From positions 1 to 64,000 of the forward strand of contig WGMM01000012.1 of the NCBI GenBank assembly GCA_016125085.1: a DNA stretch of 64,000 nucleotides, written 5' to 3'. Of the stretch, positions 1 to 8,588 are shown in pieces (position 1 is the stretch's first letter; every line of letters starts with the position of its first letter). The DNA is from a bacterium. Lineage in GTDB: Bacteria > Planctomycetota > Planctomycetia > Isosphaerales > Isosphaeraceae. The notes beneath the pieces were generated by a model. It was not told the DNA's origin and searched no databases. It worked only from the letters and a program-made list of their open reading frames with translations. Made by a program: the position numbers and the translations under genes.

Positions 1-80
1 GAAGCGATGAAGCTCAGGGCTTGATCGTCCTAATTGGACTTCGCGACTGAACGTCTTGCCCTGAAAGGGCATTCGGAACA

Positions 81-114
81 TAGCCCGGGGCAAAGCGCAG
101 CGACGCCCCGGGTA
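81..114. repeat. Intergenic palindrome, CCCGGGGC family
   Basis: The arms CCCGGGGC (84-91) and GCCCCGGG (105-112) can form a stem around a 13-base loop. It lies in the roughly 250-base non-coding stretch at the left end of the window, just past the 3' end of the minus-strand peptidase gene. It could act as a terminator but has no T-run, so a dispersed repeat is more likely. I saw no other gene or signal in positions 1-250. Confidence 0.55.
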
Positions 115-250
115 CCGAATCGGATCGAACGCCCGATTTTCCTCATAAAATACCATCGAGCCCCAACCATCCGCGATTCATCGGCGGGACGCGGATGCCA
201 CTTCAAGCAGATATCTCTTCAAGCCAATGCCATTTGCTGCGGCACAACGC

Positions 251-2131
251 TCACTTCGCCCTCGGTTTGAGTATCTCCGCCAGAACGTCCGGCTTGCCGG
301 GCGCCCGCTCAAGCTCCAGGTAGCGCAGGCCATCCGTGTACGGAATCTCGATCGTGCGGAATTCCTCGCCGTCTTCGATCAGGAACGTTACGCCCCGTTT
401 CGTCACCGAATCGGCGATGCCGTCTCGCAGGCGGTCCAGGCTGAATTTCCGCCCGTTCACGCCGATCACCTTCATCCCCGGCGCCACACCGGCCTTGTCC
501 GCCGGCATGCCGGGGTCGACGGCCCCGATCTGGCCCGTCGGCAGAATCGCAAGCCCCAGCGTGTCGGCCGCAGGGTTTTCCGTCTGTGTCGGGCTCCGTA
601 GCTCCGCCGGCGGTGGCGTGTCGGCATATTTCAGCCGATAGCCCAGCCGGCCAACCACTTCCCGCGGAAGAGCGGGCTGGGGCTTTTCGACCCGGTCGCG
701 GAAGAACCTGTCCCAGTCATATTCGGCAATGGCGTTCAATTCACGCACGACATCCTCGAGCGCGAACCCGGCCACGTGCTTTTTGCCCGGCACGGCGGCG
801 AAAAAGCTGCGGCAGAAGTCATCCAGCGACTTTTTCCCGTCCGTTCGTTCGCGGATCAGCGCATCGGCCTCGTACCATATCAGCATGCCTTCATGATAAT
901 AATCCTGCCGGCGCCGCATCTGGTTCCACGATTGCCCGGGGTATCGCGACCGGTGGCTGGCCACGGCCGTGTCCTCGAGCGGTCGCCACTCCCGGCCCGT
1001 CGTGCGCGTCAGGTTCCGCACATGGTCGTTGAGCATGTAACGATATTCGTCAGCCGTCACCAGGCCGCTGCGCACGGCCAGCACATCACCCAGCCAGGTG
1101 TCGAGACCTTCGTACACCCAGAGAAGCTTCGTCTTCTGCGGGTCACGAAAGTCAGCCGTAATCATCTCGGCCGGCCGGCGATATTTGCCGCACCAGGAGT
1201 GAGCGTATTCGTGGGGCAAAAGTGTCGCCACGGAGCCTTTCCGCAGCTTGTCGTCCACTAGGGCACGCTCGGGCACTCCGTTCATGCTCGAGCCCAAATG
1301 CTCCAGCCCGAACCGGCCGAACCCTTCGCTGCACACGACCAGCAGATGATACTCGCGATAATGGGCCGAGCCGAACAGGGCCATCGCCTCGCGCACCATC
1401 TTCGAATAGGCGTCGACGACCTTCGGGGCCAGAAGCAGAGCCTGCGGCGATTCCGAAACGATGTCCAGAAACACCGGCGGCCCGCCGGCCGGGTCGAGCG
1501 GGATCGACCGCAAATGACGGCCCGCGAGCACGGGGCTGTCGATCAGCTCCGTCAGGCTGACGGTGTCGACCACGATTTCGCCGGTCTTGAGCTTCTCATG
1601 CTTCAGCGAAGTAGCCGACTTCCAGCCCTCCGGCAGCGTCAGCCTGGCCTGGACGGGCTGATCGTCCGAGCGATACCCTTCCGGATAAAGCAGACACGTG
1701 TTCCAGTTCACGATCCCCAGCGACGACGTGCCGTATGTGAACACGCCCGACATTTCCGGCGAATGGGGCTCGCACGCCGTATCCAGCCGGATGCGCACCG
1801 ATTTCGCCCCCGGTGGAACCGTCACGAGGAACCGGTAAAGGTCAACCTCGTCCCGCTTCCAGGGCAGGTTCGTGCCATCGGCCGTTTCGACTCTCAAGCC
1901 GGCGATGTCCTCGATCCGCCCTTTCGGCCCGTGGGTGCCGGGGATCCACTTCGGATACCACAGGGCCAGCGGGCCGGGCTCGCACGGCAAGTCGATCGTC
2001 GTGTGCACCAGTCGGCGCGGCAAGTCCCGGGCATCGACGACGACCTTCATCGCCGGGGCATCCGCGCCGAAGCCAGTCAGGGAAATCAGATGCAAAACGC
2101 CCGCAACCAGGATCGATCGATCGAATTTCAT
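251..2131 (-). CDS. M61-family metallopeptidase with C-terminal PDZ domain, exported
   Basis: A predicted zinc aminopeptidase of the M61 (glycyl aminopeptidase) family, about 626 residues. The N-terminus has a signal peptide (MKFDRSILVAG...GFGADAP), so it probably acts outside the cytoplasm. The zinc motif HEYAH (H307-E308-x2-H311) follows the M61 beta-rich N-terminal region. The downstream VYEGLDTWLGD segment fits the position of the third zinc ligand (Glu). A PDZ-like domain with a PGMPADKAGVAPGMKV core lies near the C-terminus, as is usual in the family. The frame is open 18 codons further upstream, but the signal peptide favours the Met at 2131. The TIGR03067 gene lies 66 bases upstream on the same strand and may be co-transcribed. 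The family assignment is firm; the substrate is unknown. Confidence 0.9.
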   Translation of the reverse strand: MKFDRSILVAGVLHLISLTGFGADAPAMKVVVDARDLPRRLVHTTIDLPCEPGPLALWYPKWIPGTHGPKGRIEDIAGLRVETADGTNLPWKRDEVDLYRFLVTVPPGAKSVRIRLDTACEPHSPEMSGVFTYGTSSLGIVNWNTCLLYPEGYRSDDQPVQARLTLPEGWKSATSLKHEKLKTGEIVVDTVSLTELIDSPVLAGRHLRSIPLDPAGGPPVFLDIVSESPQALLLAPKVVDAYSKMVREAMALFGSAHYREYHLLVVCSEGFGRFGLEHLGSSMNGVPERALVDDKLRKGSVATLLPHEYAHSWCGKYRRPAEMITADFRDPQKTKLLWVYEGLDTWLGDVLAVRSGLVTADEYRYMLNDHVRNLTRTTGREWRPLEDTAVASHRSRYPGQSWNQMRRRQDYYHEGMLIWYEADALIRERTDGKKSLDDFCRSFFAAVPGKKHVAGFALEDVVRELNAIAEYDWDRFFRDRVEKPQPALPREVVGRLGYRLKYADTPPPAELRSPTQTENPAADTLGLAILPTGQIGAVDPGMPADKAGVAPGMKVIGVNGRKFSLDRLRDGIADSVTKRGVTFLIEDGEEFRTIEIPYTDGLRYLELERAPGKPDVLAEILKPRAK

Positions 2132-2197
2132 GCCGCGATTCCGCTGATTTCCCGTTCGATATTCTTCCGGCGAGACAGGGCGCACTCCGCGCCACGC

Positions 2198-2638
2198 TCA
2201 GGGTGCGGGCTTGGCCGCACGCTTGTAGGTGGCCAGAAACTGCCGGGTTTCCTTCTCGGTTTCGAGCTTGCCCGGCCGCGTCTTGCCTGCCAGATCATAA
2301 CAGATCTTCAGCGTGTCGCCCTTGATTTCGTAGATCGCCGGTATCGTCTTGCCCTGGTTGGGCCCCTGCTCGCCGATCACGTCAATGCCCTTCTTGCCCT
2401 CGGCGTCCAGTAATTTGTAGACCCCCTGGTCGATCCCGAACTGATATTTGCCGTCTTTCAGCACGAGCTGAACTTTGTTGAACGCTTCGACCGGAAACAG
2501 TTGGCCGCCGATCTCGGCGGAAACGATTTCCCAAGTGCCTTGAATCGCAATGGCTTCCGGATTTTCCCCGGCACCTGCCGGCTGGTATGAAAAGTTTGTC
2601 GCCAACATCGCGAGAACGATCATCGTCGCGGAACGCAT
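2198..2638 (-). CDS. TIGR03067-type secreted domain protein
   Basis: A 146-residue protein with a signal peptide and the pattern of the TIGR03067 family: a start such as IQGTWEIVSAEIGG, a middle beta region (QLVLKDGKYQF), and a Y-x-I-K-G-D-T-L-K-I-C-Y segment near the end. The family is strongly expanded in planctomycetes and has a lipocalin-like look; its function is not known. A purine-rich site (AGGGG) precedes the ATG. It lies upstream of the M61 peptidase on the same strand. The family call rests on motif memory, not on a search. Confidence 0.8.
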   Translation of the reverse strand: MRSATMIVLAMLATNFSYQPAGAGENPEAIAIQGTWEIVSAEIGGQLFPVEAFNKVQLVLKDGKYQFGIDQGVYKLLDAEGKKGIDVIGEQGPNQGKTIPAIYEIKGDTLKICYDLAGKTRPGKLETEKETRQFLATYKRAAKPAP

Positions 2639-2999
2639 ATCGCACCCCTGTTCGGAATTCGACGATCGAGACCCCGGAACATTCCGGATCGGATCGACTT
2701 ATGCTCATCGACAGTGGCATATCCTATCAGAATGGTTCGATGAACAGGCATGCGAAAGTTTCGGAATCGAAACACCCGGGGTCGCGGCATCGACAGGACC
2801 GGATTCCTCCGAATCAGGCCAATAAAGCCGTTTCCGCTGCACGAACGCCCCATGTGCCCCTGCGCACCGTCACATCCTTACTTGACCTGCGTACCGAAAT
2901 CGTGATACTTCCGAGCACTGATCAGGACCGGAGATCCGTGGCGCATGGCGTTTCGCGAAAGCGTCGCCTTCGTCCAACGAAAGCGAGACCCAGTAGACG
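2639..2999. other. Divergent intergenic region, no gene seen
   Basis: About 360 bases between two divergently transcribed genes (TIGR03067 protein to the left, panC to the right). Short open frames exist on both strands but none has a credible ribosome-binding site or protein-like composition. It should hold both promoters; I could not pick out convincing -35/-10 pairs. Confidence 0.5.
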
Positions 3000-3899
3000 A
3001 TGAGCAAGGCCCCGACCCTGCTGAAGACGATCGAAGAGACTCGGGCATGGTCGCGCCAGGCACGCGCCAGCGGCACCGTCGGCTTCGTTCCGACCATGGG
3101 TGCCCTGCACGCCGGGCATGCCGAACTGATTCGCGCCGCCGTGCGTGAATGCGATCACGTCGCCGTTTCGATCTACGTCAACCCGACTCAGTTCGGACCG
3201 AACGAAGACCTGGCGAAATACCCCCGCACGTTCGAGTCGGATATCGCCCTGTGCCGCTCCATCGGCGTGGCCGCTGTGTTCGCCCCGACCGACGAGATCA
3301 TGTACCCCGCCGGCAAGGAATCGCTGACCGTCGTACACGTGCCCGACGAGCTGACGACCACCCTCGAAGGCGCCATCCGCCCTGGCCATTTCGACGGCGT
3401 CGCCACGGTCGTCACCAAGCTTTTCGGCATCGTCATGCCCGATGTCGCCTTCTTCGGCCGTAAGGACTATCAGCAGTGGCTGGTCATTCGACGCATGACC
3501 GAAGACCTCAACCTGCCGGTGCGGCTGGTCAGGGTCGACACAGTCCGCGAACCTGACGGCCTGGCCATGAGCAGCCGGAACCGGTATTTGGGCAACGAGG
3601 AACGCGCTGCGGCGCTCGCCCTCAGCCAGGCGCTGCGTGCCGCCCAGGTGGCCGTCCAGCGTGGCACGACACTGGCCGAAGAGCTTGAAACCTGCATGCG
3701 CGACTCCGTCGCCCTGCACCCCGGCGTGCAATTGGACTATGCCCGCGTGCTCGCAGCGGATAATCTCAGAGAGATCGATCGTGTCGACAAGTCGAGCCCC
3801 GACTCGGCCGTCGCCCTGATCGCCGCGCGGGTCGGCACCACGCGCCTGATCGACAATTGTCTGCTGCCGCCAGAGCCCGGGGCCCTGATCCGTCCATGA
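3000..3899 (+). CDS. panC: Pantoate--beta-alanine ligase (pantothenate synthetase)
   Basis: PanC condenses pantoate and beta-alanine with ATP to give pantothenate, AMP and pyrophosphate, the last step of vitamin B5 synthesis, in the cytoplasm. The protein has 299 residues, close to the usual length. The nucleotidyltransferase signature is clear: FVPTMGALHAGHAELIR (the HIGH-like motif), then NPTQFGPNEDL, PDVAFFGRKDYQQ and MSSRNRYL (the KMSKS-like region). It overlaps panD by four bases (ATGA), so the two are surely translated together. The ribosome-binding site is weak, but the start matches the family N-terminus. Confidence 0.97.
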   Translation: MSKAPTLLKTIEETRAWSRQARASGTVGFVPTMGALHAGHAELIRAAVRECDHVAVSIYVNPTQFGPNEDLAKYPRTFESDIALCRSIGVAAVFAPTDEIMYPAGKESLTVVHVPDELTTTLEGAIRPGHFDGVATVVTKLFGIVMPDVAFFGRKDYQQWLVIRRMTEDLNLPVRLVRVDTVREPDGLAMSSRNRYLGNEERAAALALSQALRAAQVAVQRGTTLAEELETCMRDSVALHPGVQLDYARVLAADNLREIDRVDKSSPDSAVALIAARVGTTRLIDNCLLPPEPGALIRP

Positions 3900-4309
3900 C
3901 GCTGAAGATTCTCAAAGCCAAACTGCACCAGGCGACCGTCACCGCCGGCCGCCTGACCTATCACGGCAGCCTTACGCTCGACCCCGAGCTGATGGAAGCC
4001 GTCGGCCTGCTGCCCTACGAAGCCATCCTCGTGAGCAACCTGGCCACCGGCCTGAGGGGCGAGACGTACGTCATCCCCGGCCGCCGCGGCCAGAAGGAAG
4101 TCGAACTCAACGGCGCCATGGCCCGCCTGGGCACCACGGGCGACCGCATCATCATCATGGCCTTCGCCCAGCTCGAGCCGCACGAATTGCCCGACCACAA
4201 GCCCCGCGTGGCGATCCTCGACCGGGCCAATACGATCGTCGAGATGCCCGATTACCCGCCGGTCGGCCCCGTCAGCCCCGAACTCGAGCCGATCGAGAAA
4301 TCCGACTGA
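3896..4309 (+). CDS. panD: Aspartate 1-decarboxylase proenzyme
   Basis: PanD decarboxylates L-aspartate to beta-alanine, the second substrate of PanC. It is a pyruvoyl enzyme made as a proenzyme that cuts itself between Gly24 and Ser25; here TYHGSLTLD places Gly24-Ser25 exactly at the canonical positions when the ATG at 3896 is used. That start, inside the panC stop codon, is preferred over an in-frame ATG 13 codons upstream. The length is 137 residues, slightly longer than typical at the C-terminus. Operon with panC upstream and lgt 51 bases downstream. Confidence 0.96.
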   Translation: MTLKILKAKLHQATVTAGRLTYHGSLTLDPELMEAVGLLPYEAILVSNLATGLRGETYVIPGRRGQKEVELNGAMARLGTTGDRIIIMAFAQLEPHELPDHKPRVAILDRANTIVEMPDYPPVGPVSPELEPIEKSD

Positions 4310-4360
4310 CCCGACCGGCCGCCCCGCGCCGTCCCGATTCCCTCGAAAGCACGAAACGCC

Positions 4361-5191
4361 ATGCGAACCGTCCTGTTCGAACTGCCCGGCGGGTTCAAAA
4401 TCTTCGGCTACGGCCTGATGCTGTTCATCGCCTACGTGGCCAGTATCAATATGACCGCCTGGCGCGCCAAAAAAGGCCACATGAACCCCCAGTTCGCCTT
4501 CGACCTGGCCACCTGGCTGTTCATCGGCGGGCTCGTCGGCGCGCGGGCGTTTTTCGTGATCCAGTACCGCGACCGGTTCTCGAGCATCCTCGACATCTTC
4601 AAAATCTGGGAAGGCGGCATCGTCTTCTACGGCAGCCTGATCGGCGGCGCTCTGGCGTTTTTCCTGATCTGGTGGATCAAGCGCTTCCCGCTGCTGCCCA
4701 TGGCCGACGCCATCGCCCCTGCACTTTGTATCGGCCTGGCCATCGGCCGGTTCGGCTGCTTTCTGAACGGCTGCTGCTACGGCGACCGCTGCGAACTGCC
4801 CTGGGCCGTGCAATTCCCGCCCGGCTCTGCCCCGTTCAACGATCAGGTGGCCGCCGGCGACCTGGCCCCCACAGCCACCGCCAGCCTGCCCCTGCACCCG
4901 ACACAGCTTTATTCGACGATCGACGGCCTGATCCTGCTCTTCGTCGTCCTGGCCTTCTGGCCCTTCCGCAAGGCCGACGGCCACGCCATGGCCCTTTATT
5001 TCATGCTTTACGCGGTGACACGCTTCCTCGTCGAACGCCTCCGCAACGACGAATCGGCCCAATACTACGGCATGACGATCTCGCAGCTCATCAGCATCGG
5101 AGTCTTCGCCGCCGGCGTATTCCTCTGGACGATCGCCCTCAAATACGGCCGGCCACGATACACCGACACTCACCCGCCTTTCGAAGCGTAG
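4361..5191 (+). CDS. lgt: Prolipoprotein diacylglyceryl transferase
   Basis: Lgt transfers diacylglycerol from phosphatidylglycerol to the lipobox cysteine of prelipoproteins, in the cytoplasmic membrane. The 276-residue protein shows several membrane segments, the glycine-rich GRFGCFLNGCCYG segment of the Lgt signature, the GGLVGARAFFVI segment and a HPTQLYS motif. It follows panD by 51 bases on the same strand and may share its transcript. A palindrome begins right at its stop codon and could end transcription. The window encodes predicted lipoprotein substrates (PstS and the glycine-rich protein at 56.2 kb). Confidence 0.96.
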   Translation: MRTVLFELPGGFKIFGYGLMLFIAYVASINMTAWRAKKGHMNPQFAFDLATWLFIGGLVGARAFFVIQYRDRFSSILDIFKIWEGGIVFYGSLIGGALAFFLIWWIKRFPLLPMADAIAPALCIGLAIGRFGCFLNGCCYGDRCELPWAVQFPPGSAPFNDQVAAGDLAPTATASLPLHPTQLYSTIDGLILLFVVLAFWPFRKADGHAMALYFMLYAVTRFLVERLRNDESAQYYGMTISQLISIGVFAAGVFLWTIALKYGRPRYTDTHPPFEA

Positions 5192-5212
5192 GTCGGGCTT
5201 GAGCCCGACATT
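5188..5212. repeat. Palindrome of the GGGCTnnAGCCC family at the lgt stop
   Basis: The core TCGGGCTTGAGCCCGA (5193-5208) is a near-perfect palindrome that starts two bases after the lgt stop codon. It resembles the copies at 12577, 12638, 24012 and 24059 (arms GGCGGGCT/AGCCCGCC). It may also terminate lgt transcription, though no T-run follows. Confidence 0.6.
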
Positions 5213-5538
5213 CCGCTGACTACTTCGAAGGTATCGTAGCTTGAGCGGATTCGGCGAGTTGAAGTCGACTTTCGATCCCGAGACTGAACATCGATAAAAG
5301 GTCAGACGAACGAAGCAACTTATAATAGGTCGGCTTACTCGGAAGTGATTCGGAAAATCCGGCACAAAGCACTTGAGTCAGACGAGATTGGAAGTAAATA
5401 TGATCGCTTATCACAGTTCCACTGCAAACACTACAAGCTTCGATATATCGTTGAGGCATGCCCTCTGAGTGGTTCGCCGCGCATTTTGCAATTCGTCCAA
5501 GTTTCCCCCCGCCAAGTGTTTTCGTCGTGAGGTGCTCA
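5213..5538. other. Intergenic region, no confident gene
   Basis: About 325 bases with a visibly lower GC content than the flanking operon. A minus-strand frame of 155 codons (5220-5687) crosses it, but it runs antisense through the zinc-ribbon gene, has no recognisable domain and no good ribosome-binding site, so I do not call it. Confidence 0.4.
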
Positions 5539-5817
5539 ATGAATGCCGAAACTTCCAGCCTTTCGAATTCCGACAGACAACCCTGCAGAGGATGCAAGCG
5601 GCTCCTGCCGCGTGACAAATTGGGGCCAATGTTACAGGGCCCAATTCTCATGCTGAAGCGGCTGAATCGGCACTTCAGCGATTTCAACGGCGAGGCAAGT
5701 CGTCTCTATTGCCTTCGATGCAGGTGGTCGCAGACCATCGGGGTACTCATCCTTCTCTCGATGTTTCTCTTCGTATTGATCGCTGGTATTTTACAAAGAC
5801 TCGGTGTCATCAAGTGA
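5539..5817 (+). CDS. Small zinc-ribbon-like membrane protein
   Basis: A 92-residue protein of unknown function. Two CxxC pairs (CRGC about 20 residues in, CLRC about 40 residues later) could bind zinc as a ribbon. A single hydrophobic segment (GVLILLSMFLFVLIAG) sits near the C-terminus, so the N-terminal domain would face one side of the membrane. The ATG at 5539 has a good GAGGTG site; the longer open frame upstream is not needed. No operon partner: palindrome A starts 30 bases after the stop. Confidence 0.6.
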   Translation: MNAETSSLSNSDRQPCRGCKRLLPRDKLGPMLQGPILMLKRLNRHFSDFNGEASRLYCLRCRWSQTIGVLILLSMFLFVLIAGILQRLGVIK

Positions 5818-5847
5818 GATGAAGAGAGCAAGAGTACAAGCCGAAGA

Positions 5848-5898
5848 AATGGGGACGGGGGTCATTTTCGACAGAGCCGAAGAAATGCCCCGTTCCCT
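5848..5898. repeat. Dispersed palindrome, copy A (GGGGACGGGGGTCATTT family)
   Basis: Left arm GGGGACGGGGGTCATTTT (5851-5868), then a spacer, then a right arm AAATGCCCCGTTCCC that has drifted from the perfect complement. The same arm sequence recurs at about 8521, 10973, 11644 and 35127. The structure recalls REP-like elements mobilised in trans by Y1/RAYT transposases, but no transposase is present in the window. Confidence 0.8.
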
Positions 5899-6036
5899 TG
5901 TCAGAAGCCGCTGCCTTTCCATTAACCAGCCGTGGTTACGACGCACGTCAATTCGTATTCGTGCTTTTCTCGCACACGAATCGGCGATATGATGTCAGGA
6001 ATATGGATGCACGAATGTTCTTATGAGACGCAACCT

Positions 6037-7089
6037 ATGCACTTCGGACAATTTCGAGTCGCCGCTCTGTTCTTGACGACTCTCACCCTGCTCGTCGCGC
6101 CTGGTCTTGCCGAGGCGGCCGACACGGTGCGGGTCCGCCACTCCGTCGGGGATCTCAGCGCCGCGGACCAGCAGCTCTTCATCGATGCCATGTACGCCAT
6201 GAAGGCCGCCCCGGCCCGTGGCGACGGCAAACTGGCGACCAACCGCTACGACGAATACGTTCAGCTCCATTCCGAGTTCCGGCTTCACATGAATTCCGGG
6301 TTCCTGCCATGGCACCGGAAGATGTTGTGGGAGTTCGAAACCGAAATTCGGCAGCTCGACCCTGTCAAATTCGGCAATTTCACGCTGCCATACTGGAACT
6401 GGGGTTGGGATTCGTTCCCGGACACGCTCGTCGGGCCGGGCGGCGATCCGTTCAGCGGAAATATTGTCACAGAAGGGCCCTTCGCGGCCGATCTCTGGTC
6501 GACGGTCAATCCAGGCCCGAACACCGGCATCCATAGCCTCGAACGGGCAATGACGGATGACGTGATGGTTTTGAACTTCATGTCCCTGGAACTCATCCAG
6601 CGATTAATTTACATATCGAGTGATTTCGAGGGCTTCTCCATGTCTCTCGAAATGCAATTTCACAATTATGCCCATAGTACGCTCGGCGGACAGTTCGCCA
6701 CCATCGCGGGCGCGGTCGACGACCCCTTTTTCTGGCTGCTGCACTCCTGGGTCGACATGGTTTGGAGCCGCTGGCAAGTGACCACCGGATCGACGACCGC
6801 CGACGATTACATGATGTTCGACGGTGGCCCGGGGATTGACGACCGGATGTCCGGCTTCGGCGATCCGAGCGATCTGACGAATATCGGATTCGACTCGACG
6901 ATGTTCAATACGGCGCGTGATCAGCTCGACCCGCTCAACATGACGACGCTCGGTTACAACTACGAATACCTCGGCAACCTCGTCTTCCCCACCGCCGTCG
7001 TGCCCGAACCCGGCAGCCTCACTCTCGCCGCGGTCAGCGCCGCTGCCCTTGCCGGGCTGGCGTCCATGCGGCGGGAACGACGAACCTGA
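6037..7089 (+). CDS. Tyrosinase-domain copper protein with PEP-CTERM sorting signal
   Basis: A type-3 copper protein of the tyrosinase family, expected to oxidise phenols or catechols. Copper ligands fit the family: H78, H84 and H93 in the site-A region (HMNSGFLPWHR, with the H-x8-H spacing), H209-x3-H213 (FHNYAH) and H236 (FFWLLHSWVD) in site B. A signal peptide (FRVAALFLTTLTLLVAPGLAEA) and a C-terminal PEP-CTERM tail (VPEPGS, hydrophobic segment, then RRERR) indicate export and sorting by an exosortase, which is not in this window. About 350 residues from the ATG at 6037; in-frame ATGs upstream at 5989 and 6004 are possible but would extend past the signal peptide. It stands alone. The enzyme class is well supported; the substrate is unknown. 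Confidence 0.88.
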   Translation: MHFGQFRVAALFLTTLTLLVAPGLAEAADTVRVRHSVGDLSAADQQLFIDAMYAMKAAPARGDGKLATNRYDEYVQLHSEFRLHMNSGFLPWHRKMLWEFETEIRQLDPVKFGNFTLPYWNWGWDSFPDTLVGPGGDPFSGNIVTEGPFAADLWSTVNPGPNTGIHSLERAMTDDVMVLNFMSLELIQRLIYISSDFEGFSMSLEMQFHNYAHSTLGGQFATIAGAVDDPFFWLLHSWVDMVWSRWQVTTGSTTADDYMMFDGGPGIDDRMSGFGDPSDLTNIGFDSTMFNTARDQLDPLNMTTLGYNYEYLGNLVFPTAVVPEPGSLTLAAVSAAALAGLASMRRERRT

Positions 7090-7276
7090 AAGCCGGGCGA
7101 AGCCGGAGAAGTCCGAAGAACCACCCCGCCCCTTTTCCACCTGGCGCAGGCTCCGGGCCGCAATGTCGCCGATCTTGGCCCACGCTGGCCCGGTGGTCCG
7201 TTAGCTTTCTCTTGCGAACCGATTCCTGCCCTGCTAAGTTCGAACTGCGGCGAGAAGCAAATTCGCCCTGATTGAC

Positions 7277-7783
7277 ATGAGTCGTTTCGAATCGATGGGG
7301 CGTATCGATCTCGTCTGGCTGAGGAAATGGGTCAATTTCATGCTCAGGTCGAAGCTTCTGGACTGGATCAGGATAACCGCCGGAGAGGCTGCCTGGGCAC
7401 CTTCGCTGGTCTTTCTGGTCCACGCCGTGGCGTCGCTGGGTTTTCAGGCCTACCAGCGGTTTCCGCCGCTCGACATCCCCATGCATTTCCTCGGCGGGTT
7501 CGTGATCTGCTACTTTTTCCACAGGTCATCCGTCAATGCCTCGGCAGTCGGACTCCTCGGCCCCTTCCACCCCGTCACGCACGTGGTGCTGGTCTTCTCT
7601 CTCGTGGCGACGACCACCATTTTCTGGGAATTCGCGGAGTTCACCAGTGATCGTTTCTTCGGCACGCATGCCCAGGTCGACCTTGCGGACACGCTCCTGG
7701 ATATGTTCCTGGGCATCTTCGGGGGGATCGTCTTCCTGATCTCTCATCACCTGCTCGCTCGTGGCGGAAGTCGTAACGCCTGA
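7277..7783 (+). CDS. Small multi-pass membrane protein, DUF2238/VanZ-like pattern
   Basis: A 168-residue protein with about four hydrophobic segments. The pattern DIPMHFLGGF, then WEFAEFTSDRF, then VDLADTLLDMFLGIFGG (acidic residues and His in membrane-edge positions) recalls membrane families such as DUF2238. The function is not known. The start is uncertain: ATGs at 7277, 7298 and 7340 are in frame and none has a strong ribosome-binding site. It lies 187 bases after the tyrosinase and is followed by about 200 bases without a gene. Confidence 0.65.
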   Translation: MSRFESMGRIDLVWLRKWVNFMLRSKLLDWIRITAGEAAWAPSLVFLVHAVASLGFQAYQRFPPLDIPMHFLGGFVICYFFHRSSVNASAVGLLGPFHPVTHVVLVFSLVATTTIFWEFAEFTSDRFFGTHAQVDLADTLLDMFLGIFGGIVFLISHHLLARGGSRNA

Positions 7784-7980
7784 CGTCGGCCAGAAATCGA
7801 GTCCGTGCAAAAAGGGGGATCGGCTCACGTGCAGACCAGGCGACGATGGTTCATTTCGAAAAAGTCCGAAGCATCGCACCCCTCGGATGTGAATGATATC
7901 GGTCAAAATGCAACCAGGCCATGATCGACTTTCGATAATGTCGAAGCCAATGAAAACGTCATTCCTGCAAGGAGTTCGAA

Positions 7981-8499
7981 ATGGAAGAATGGGAAAAACG
8001 TGCTGAGGAAAAACTGAACACCTACCGTAGTCTGCTGGCGATCATGTATCGCCAAACCGACAGAACGACATTGACACCAGAGGAAACGCTTAACTTCTAC
8101 CGGGGTTACCGAGCTTTGTTCGCTCCGCCGATAGAGCGGATCATGAGCCTGGATGCCGGAGAACTCTATTTCTACAGCGGCGATTCCATGTGCATTTCGG
8201 TCTGCATAGGGGAACGGAGCCTGCTCGTCGCTTACGACACGGACATGAAATCACGTGAGGAGGTCATCTCGGATTTCCGAGGTGCTCATGCATGGCTGGA
8301 GGGCCGACAGCCTGATCCGCCCGATGCGTTGCACCTGGTCTTCGCGGCCAGAGAAGACGAGGATGAAGGGCTGATCGTACGATGCATGAGCCTGGGAGAC
8401 TGGACTGGACTCGTCTTCTATGACTCGCTTCCCTCTTCGTCAGAGCCCCCGCCGCAGTCGTGGCTGGATGGAGGTCAAAGTTCGGCATCGGCTGGCTAA
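7981..8499 (+). CDS. Hypothetical protein, orphan
   Basis: A 172-residue soluble protein I do not recognise. The start is well supported by CAAGGAGTTCGAA before the ATG. The N-terminus is helical and charged (EEWEKRAEEKLNTYRSLL), the middle looks like a beta-rich alpha/beta fold (GELYFYSGDSMCISVCIGE), and the acidic C-terminus ends in a Ser/Pro-rich tail. It is an isolated single-gene unit in the run of orphan genes between 5 and 13 kb. Confidence 0.6.
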   Translation: MEEWEKRAEEKLNTYRSLLAIMYRQTDRTTLTPEETLNFYRGYRALFAPPIERIMSLDAGELYFYSGDSMCISVCIGERSLLVAYDTDMKSREEVISDFRGAHAWLEGRQPDPPDALHLVFAAREDEDEGLIVRCMSLGDWTGLVFYDSLPSSSEPPPQSWLDGGQSSASAG

Positions 8500-8520
8500 G
8501 AGCGAACACAGGGACTGAAT

Positions 8521-8576
8521 AAGGGGACGGGGGTCATTTTTACGTGGGTCGAAGAAAAGACCCCCGTCCCCTTTTC
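8521..8576. repeat. Dispersed palindrome, copy B
   Basis: Left arm AAGGGGACGGGGGTCATTTT (8521-8540) and right arm GACCCCCGTCCCCTTTT (8559-8575), separated by about 18 bases. The right arm carries AAAAGA where copy D has AAATGA, so the inner stem has drifted. It sits between two convergent genes, 21 bases after the stop of the plus-strand orphan and 12 before the end of the cupin gene. Confidence 0.85.
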
Positions 8577-8588
8577 CGATCGCAAACC

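Noticed and set aside
3737-5365. A 542-codon open frame on the minus strand.
   Set aside because: It lies antisense to panC, panD and lgt, which are certain. High-GC genes often leave such mirror frames open; its sequence is low-complexity (Asp/Gly/His/Gln runs).
5220-5687. A 155-codon minus-strand frame over the low-GC gap after lgt.
   Set aside because: No ribosome-binding site or domain, and it is antisense to a better-supported zinc-ribbon gene with CxxC pairs and a membrane helix.
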